The notes under the pieces are model-generated. The model ran no database searches and had not been told where the DNA came from. It was given only the letters and a program-made list of their open reading frames with translations. DNA of 64,000 bases from Chitinophagaceae bacterium (lineage in GTDB: Bacteria > Bacteroidota > Bacteroidia > Chitinophagales > Chitinophagaceae). The stretch spans positions 1-64,000 of the forward strand of contig JAMLHK010000002.1 of assembly GCA_023957155.1 (NCBI GenBank), given 5' to 3'. Position numbers and translations under genes: made by a program. This document shows, in pieces, positions 60,556 to 64,000 of the stretch (its first letter is position 1; the number at the start of each line of letters is the position of its first letter).

Positions 60556-61089
60556 ATGAAGTACACACCATTTATCCTCCTGCTTTTTTTCTTTGCTGCC
60601 ACCTCCTGCAAAAAAGACAGGCTCACCAAAGAAACCCAAAAGGGAGCCCATACCTTTTCCTGCTTAATTGATGGCAAAGTTTATAAGCCTTGTTCCGAAC
60701 CCCGGATCGTCGGTAGTCCTCCTTATATTCCTCCTCTTAACGGAGGACTGTCTGTTTCGGGTAGTGGAATGACGGCAAGGATAAGTGCGTCCTGTTATAA
60801 ATCCCGGGCATGGGATAAGAATGTTTACATTGAAATAGGCAACTTTACCGGTACCGGTACTTATTTGCTGTCTGACTTGTCTAACCGGTTACAGTACACT
60901 GTTAACGACAATAATGCAACAAGGGTGTATTCTTCACTTAATACAAAATCAGGCCGGGTAATTATCACGAGAGATGACAGGAGAAACAAAATTTTATCCG
61001 GCACATTTGAATTTGACGGAGCGGATAATAATGATCCGGGGAAAATTATTAAAATTACTTCCGGGCGTTTTGATATTAAATACCAGTAA
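60556..61089 (+). CDS. Putative lipoprotein, DUF6252-like
   Basis: A 177-residue lipoprotein with lipobox FAATSCKKD. The mature domain opens TFSCLIDGKVYKPC, which fits the DUF6252-type beta domain found in Bacteroidota lipoproteins, and ends GRFDIKYQ. The ATG at 60556 begins the signal peptide and is preferred over the frame opening at 60496. The esterase gene follows after 20 bp in the same direction, so the two are likely co-transcribed and may act together at the cell surface. Confidence 0.72.
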   Translation: MKYTPFILLLFFFAATSCKKDRLTKETQKGAHTFSCLIDGKVYKPCSEPRIVGSPPYIPPLNGGLSVSGSGMTARISASCYKSRAWDKNVYIEIGNFTGTGTYLLSDLSNRLQYTVNDNNATRVYSSLNTKSGRVIITRDDRRNKILSGTFEFDGADNNDPGKIIKITSGRFDIKYQ

Positions 61090-61109
61090 CATAATCAAAA
61101 TTAACAGAT

Positions 61110-64000
61110 ATGAAAAAGAAACCTACCATCCTTTTAGCAAGCTTATTGCTAAGCGTCATGCTTTTTGCACAGGATAATATAACCTATACTAAAATGGCTG
61201 ATTCACTGCTTTTTCCTGTCAGTAAAAGTCAAATTACAACAGGGATACTTTATGACAGGGTGATGCCATTTGCCGGGCTTCATGCATTCAATAATACGGA
61301 TACCTCTTCTTATTTGCATTTTTTTCAGGCATATTCAGAACTATATAGTGCAGCTTATAGTAATGGGTCAATGATGAATGCAGCGCAAATTGATACCCTG
61401 AGCAATGCAATGTATTATACCAATAATGTAATCCCGGTGGGGGTGCTCTATTATGATTTTAACCTGATTGATACCCTTGCCATTGCAAATAACCTCTTCT
61501 ATAAAGGACCGGATTCGCTGCTGCATGATGTTCCCGGAAGAACGGGCAATCCTTTCAAGCTGAAAACCATAACAGTGGCTGCTGCGCTGTCACAGGATAC
61601 GCTCAGCTATGGCACAGGCAATATTACATTTAAATATGTCAGTCAATTATTTCTAACCAATAAAGCAGTTACCATAACTTCAATTTATGCAGATTTTGGA
61701 AGTGGAAATCAAAATTTAACTTCCGGGAATAATGTGACCGTTTTTTATCCCACATCAGGACAAAAAACCATCAAATTCACTATAACCTATAGCAATGCAC
61801 AAACGGTAACCGTATACTCAAAAATATTTTTAAGTTCGCCGCCTGTTTCCGGCAGGTTTGGAGAGCCTTTTGACCCCGATGTAATGGTAAATATTGATGA
61901 TATAGCGTATGGGTACAAGGGTTACGGGGAAGCCGCTAAAATATACAATAGTGGGGAGTATGGTATCTATTATCATAGAACATCTCCTGGTGGTCCCAAA
62001 GAAATGATCCTTAAAAAACCGATCATCATTCTTGACGGATTTGATCCATTAGAAGCACGGAAAATTCGTGATCTTTATGGCGTCTATCTTCAATATACCT
62101 CATCAGCAAATTTTGGCAAGGAAATGCTTGATTTAGGATATGATGTTATTGTAGTAAATTTCCCCAACAAACCAGAAACAAAATCTGTTTATATTCCTGG
62201 AATTGGAACACTAAGCCATGAAGAAACCCGGGTACAAGGGGCGGATTTTATTCAGCGGAATGCCTTTTTATTAGTAACGCTTATTGAAAAGATAAATCAG
62301 CAGTTAGCAGCAAATGGAAGCTCCGAAAAACTAATTGTTATTGGACCAAGTATGGGAGGTTTAATAAGCCGATACGCGCTTAGATGGATGGAGCTTAATG
62401 GAAAGGATCATAACACAAAACTTTGGATATCGTTTGATGCCCCTCATAAAGGAGCCAACATTCCTATTGGAGATCAGTATTTCATAGATTTTTATGCTTC
62501 GAAATTAAAAAGTGAATCAGCAAAAGATGCTAGAGATAATAGTTTGAATTCTCCGGCTGCCCGGCAAATGTTGCTGCACCATTTTACGGCCAATTCCACT
62601 ACTCCTGCCGGCGCACCGGATCTTAGAAATAATTGGCAAACGGAATTAGATAACCTCGGGTATCCCCAGAACCTCAGAAAGGTAGCTTTAATAAATGGCG
62701 CTATCAATGGCACTACCCAGGGAACAGCCTGCCAGAATGTATATAAATTAAAGGTTAATGCTCATGTTCCTAATGTATTCCTTCTCTTTGTGCAAATTAT
62801 TAGAGTTACCGAAGGGAATATTTGGTTTACGGGGAATAATGGAAACGCCTGTGAGGTATTTAAAGGATGGACCGGGGCACCTTTTATTTCCAACTCAAAG
62901 TCGGCGGCTGCACCGTCATCGAGTAAAAGTTATGATATAGCCCCTGGAGGCTATTATGATGCGCAGGCACAATTAGGAGGGTCTAATATTAAATTTAGTT
63001 TTCTGTTTGGTAAACTTTATAAACCTTCTGTTATACCAACAACGGGTTATTTTGGCATGTGGACTGAAACGCAATCTCAAATATTAAACCCCAATCACTG
63101 CTTTATCCCCACCTTTAGCGCATTAGGAATGAATATTACCAATAAAGATCTTTCGGAAAATTTGTATAACAGGGATCTTACCTGCACGGGCGAAACGCCA
63201 TTTGATGCCTATTACGCACCATTAGTGAACCAGGAGCATATTACGTTAACCGCAGAAAATGTTGCCTGGATAAAAGAGGAAATAGCAGGAAACAAGCAGA
63301 TGTCTTCCGTAAATTATGCTGTGTTATATCCATTGGTACAAACAGGCGGCGCTGACCCGGTATGTACAAATGCTACTTTCCAGATCAACAATCTGCCATC
63401 GGGTTCAAGCATATCCTGGCAATCTTCTAACCCTTCTATCGCTACCGTATCCGCAACAGGTAATCCTGTAACCTTAACGCAACAAGGCACCCAAAGTGGT
63501 GCAATTACTCTAACTGCAACTATTGCAAGACCTTGTTCAGAAAGTAATGTTGTCATGACAAAAACAATAACTGTAGGCGCCCCTTCATGTCCTCCAATTC
63601 TTGCACAACGGTTTGGTAGTTCCTGCTACTATGATCCTGCGGTAACCTTGTCTGCACCGGGCACCATCGTAGAGTTTAGCTTTGATAATGTAAACTGGTT
63701 TGCCGGTACGCAAAGCGGCAGTACGTTTAGGGCCGGCTCTGGCTCATTCCTGGGGCCAACGAGTGTAATGGTATATGCCAGAACAAGCAATGCCTGTGGA
63801 AAAGGTCCCGTACAATCAAAGAACCTTTCTATACCCCAGCCTCCGGGACGCTGCCTGATGTCTCAGCCTCCTGCTGCCAGCCGGACAACTGCTGAGCAAT
63901 TACCGGATGCGGAGAATGAGCCTGCATCTGTGGAAAATATTTCCGTTCATCCCAACCCTGCAGGCAGTAAGCTGACCATTGTAATGCCCCCGTTATTAAA
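61110..64000 (+). CDS. T9SS-secreted alpha/beta-hydrolase (esterase/lipase-like), 3' end off the window
   Basis: The frame from ATG 61110 stays open to the window edge (at least 963 residues). A signal peptide (about 1-21, ending MLFAQ) is followed by an N-terminal beta region, then an alpha/beta-hydrolase domain (about 300-560) with IIILDGFDPLEA, nucleophile Ser414 in IGPSMGGLISRYALRW and SFDAPHKGANIPIG. Ig-like/BIG2-type segments follow (SWQSSNPSIATVSATGNP). The last visible residues VHPNPAGSKLTIVMPP are a type IX secretion sorting tail, so only about 40-60 residues are missing. Substrate unknown. Confidence 0.85.
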   Translation, partial: MKKKPTILLASLLLSVMLFAQDNITYTKMADSLLFPVSKSQITTGILYDRVMPFAGLHAFNNTDTSSYLHFFQAYSELYSAAYSNGSMMNAAQIDTLSNAMYYTNNVIPVGVLYYDFNLIDTLAIANNLFYKGPDSLLHDVPGRTGNPFKLKTITVAAALSQDTLSYGTGNITFKYVSQLFLTNKAVTITSIYADFGSGNQNLTSGNNVTVFYPTSGQKTIKFTITYSNAQTVTVYSKIFLSSPPVSGRFGEPFDPDVMVNIDDIAYGYKGYGEAAKIYNSGEYGIYYHRTSPGGPKEMILKKPIIILDGFDPLEARKIRDLYGVYLQYTSSANFGKEMLDLGYDVIVVNFPNKPETKSVYIPGIGTLSHEETRVQGADFIQRNAFLLVTLIEKINQQLAANGSSEKLIVIGPSMGGLISRYALRWMELNGKDHNTKLWISFDAPHKGANIPIGDQYFIDFYASKLKSESAKDARDNSLNSPAARQMLLHHFTANSTTPAGAPDLRNNWQTELDNLGYPQNLRKVALINGAINGTTQGTACQNVYKLKVNAHVPNVFLLFVQIIRVTEGNIWFTGNNGNACEVFKGWTGAPFISNSKSAAAPSSSKSYDIAPGGYYDAQAQLGGSNIKFSFLFGKLYKPSVIPTTGYFGMWTETQSQILNPNHCFIPTFSALGMNITNKDLSENLYNRDLTCTGETPFDAYYAPLVNQEHITLTAENVAWIKEEIAGNKQMSSVNYAVLYPLVQTGGADPVCTNATFQINNLPSGSSISWQSSNPSIATVSATGNPVTLTQQGTQSGAITLTATIARPCSESNVVMTKTITVGAPSCPPILAQRFGSSCYYDPAVTLSAPGTIVEFSFDNVNWFAGTQSGSTFRAGSGSFLGPTSVMVYARTSNACGKGPVQSKNLSIPQPPGRCLMSQPPAASRTTAEQLPDAENEPASVENISVHPNPAGSKLTIVMPPLL

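Overview
The window comes from a member of the Bacteroidota, most likely the family Chitinophagaceae; the genus cannot be fixed from sequence alone. Supporting signs are a type III glutamine synthetase, a SusC/SusD pair with its own ECF sigma and FecR anti-sigma factors, lipoproteins whose signal peptides end in SCKK or SCNK, a PorG-like (DUF6089) protein, a C-terminal type IX secretion tail, few Shine-Dalgarno sites, and TAnnTTTG-type promoter boxes.

Layout. 1-4.6 kb: tRNA-Glu, gapA, pgk and lepA. 4.7-8.5 kb: a membrane fatty acid/sterol hydroxylase, an acyl-CoA-binding protein, a secreted xylose-isomerase-like barrel protein and a Gfo/Idh/MocA oxidoreductase. 8.5-14.3 kb: an unusual block with a TPR-GAF sensor histidine kinase, a NarL-type regulator and two lipoprotein genes that share one upstream element. 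The block is bracketed by direct copies of the oxidoreductase 3' end and the DNA after it. 14.5-16.6 kb: PlsC, DUF4258 and SirB1-like genes. 16.8-24.4 kb: L-rhamnose catabolism (rhaT, rhaD/E, rhaM, rhaI and a separately promoted rhaB), with a MntA/HepT toxin-antitoxin pair lying between rhaI and rhaB. 24.5-27.3 kb: a zincin / beta-propeller / beta-barrel fusion. 27.4-39.1 kb: a polysaccharide-utilisation locus read leftward: ECF sigma, FecR, SusC, SusD, two tandem-duplicated putative glycosidases and a sulfatase, with the scar of a deleted second sulfatase. 39.3-50.3 kb: mainly housekeeping and small metabolic genes (HAD phosphatase, acyltransferase, thioesterase, PorG-like, ElaA, RarA, lactate dehydrogenase, UDG-family, DUF488, GT2, reductase, UspA) and a decayed GNAT-like gene. 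50.6-57.6 kb: cupin, tandem ThuA, GT4, a polytopic membrane protein started at TTG, and glnN. 57.6-64 kb: secreted or lipoprotein genes, including a cytochrome c/VCBS lipoprotein bracketed by palindromic repeats and a large T9SS-secreted esterase that runs off the right edge.

How the genes fit together. The sigma/anti-sigma/SusCD locus with a sulfatase lies beside a complete rhamnose pathway that makes L-lactate and DHAP. An FMN lactate dehydrogenase lies 20 kb away and GAPDH/PGK lie at the left end. This fits, but does not prove, growth on a sulfated rhamnose-containing glycan. The strongest candidates for something undescribed are the repeat-bracketed signalling/lipoprotein block with its A7 frameshift, the zincin-propeller-barrel protein, and the partly deleted glycosidase-sulfatase duplication.
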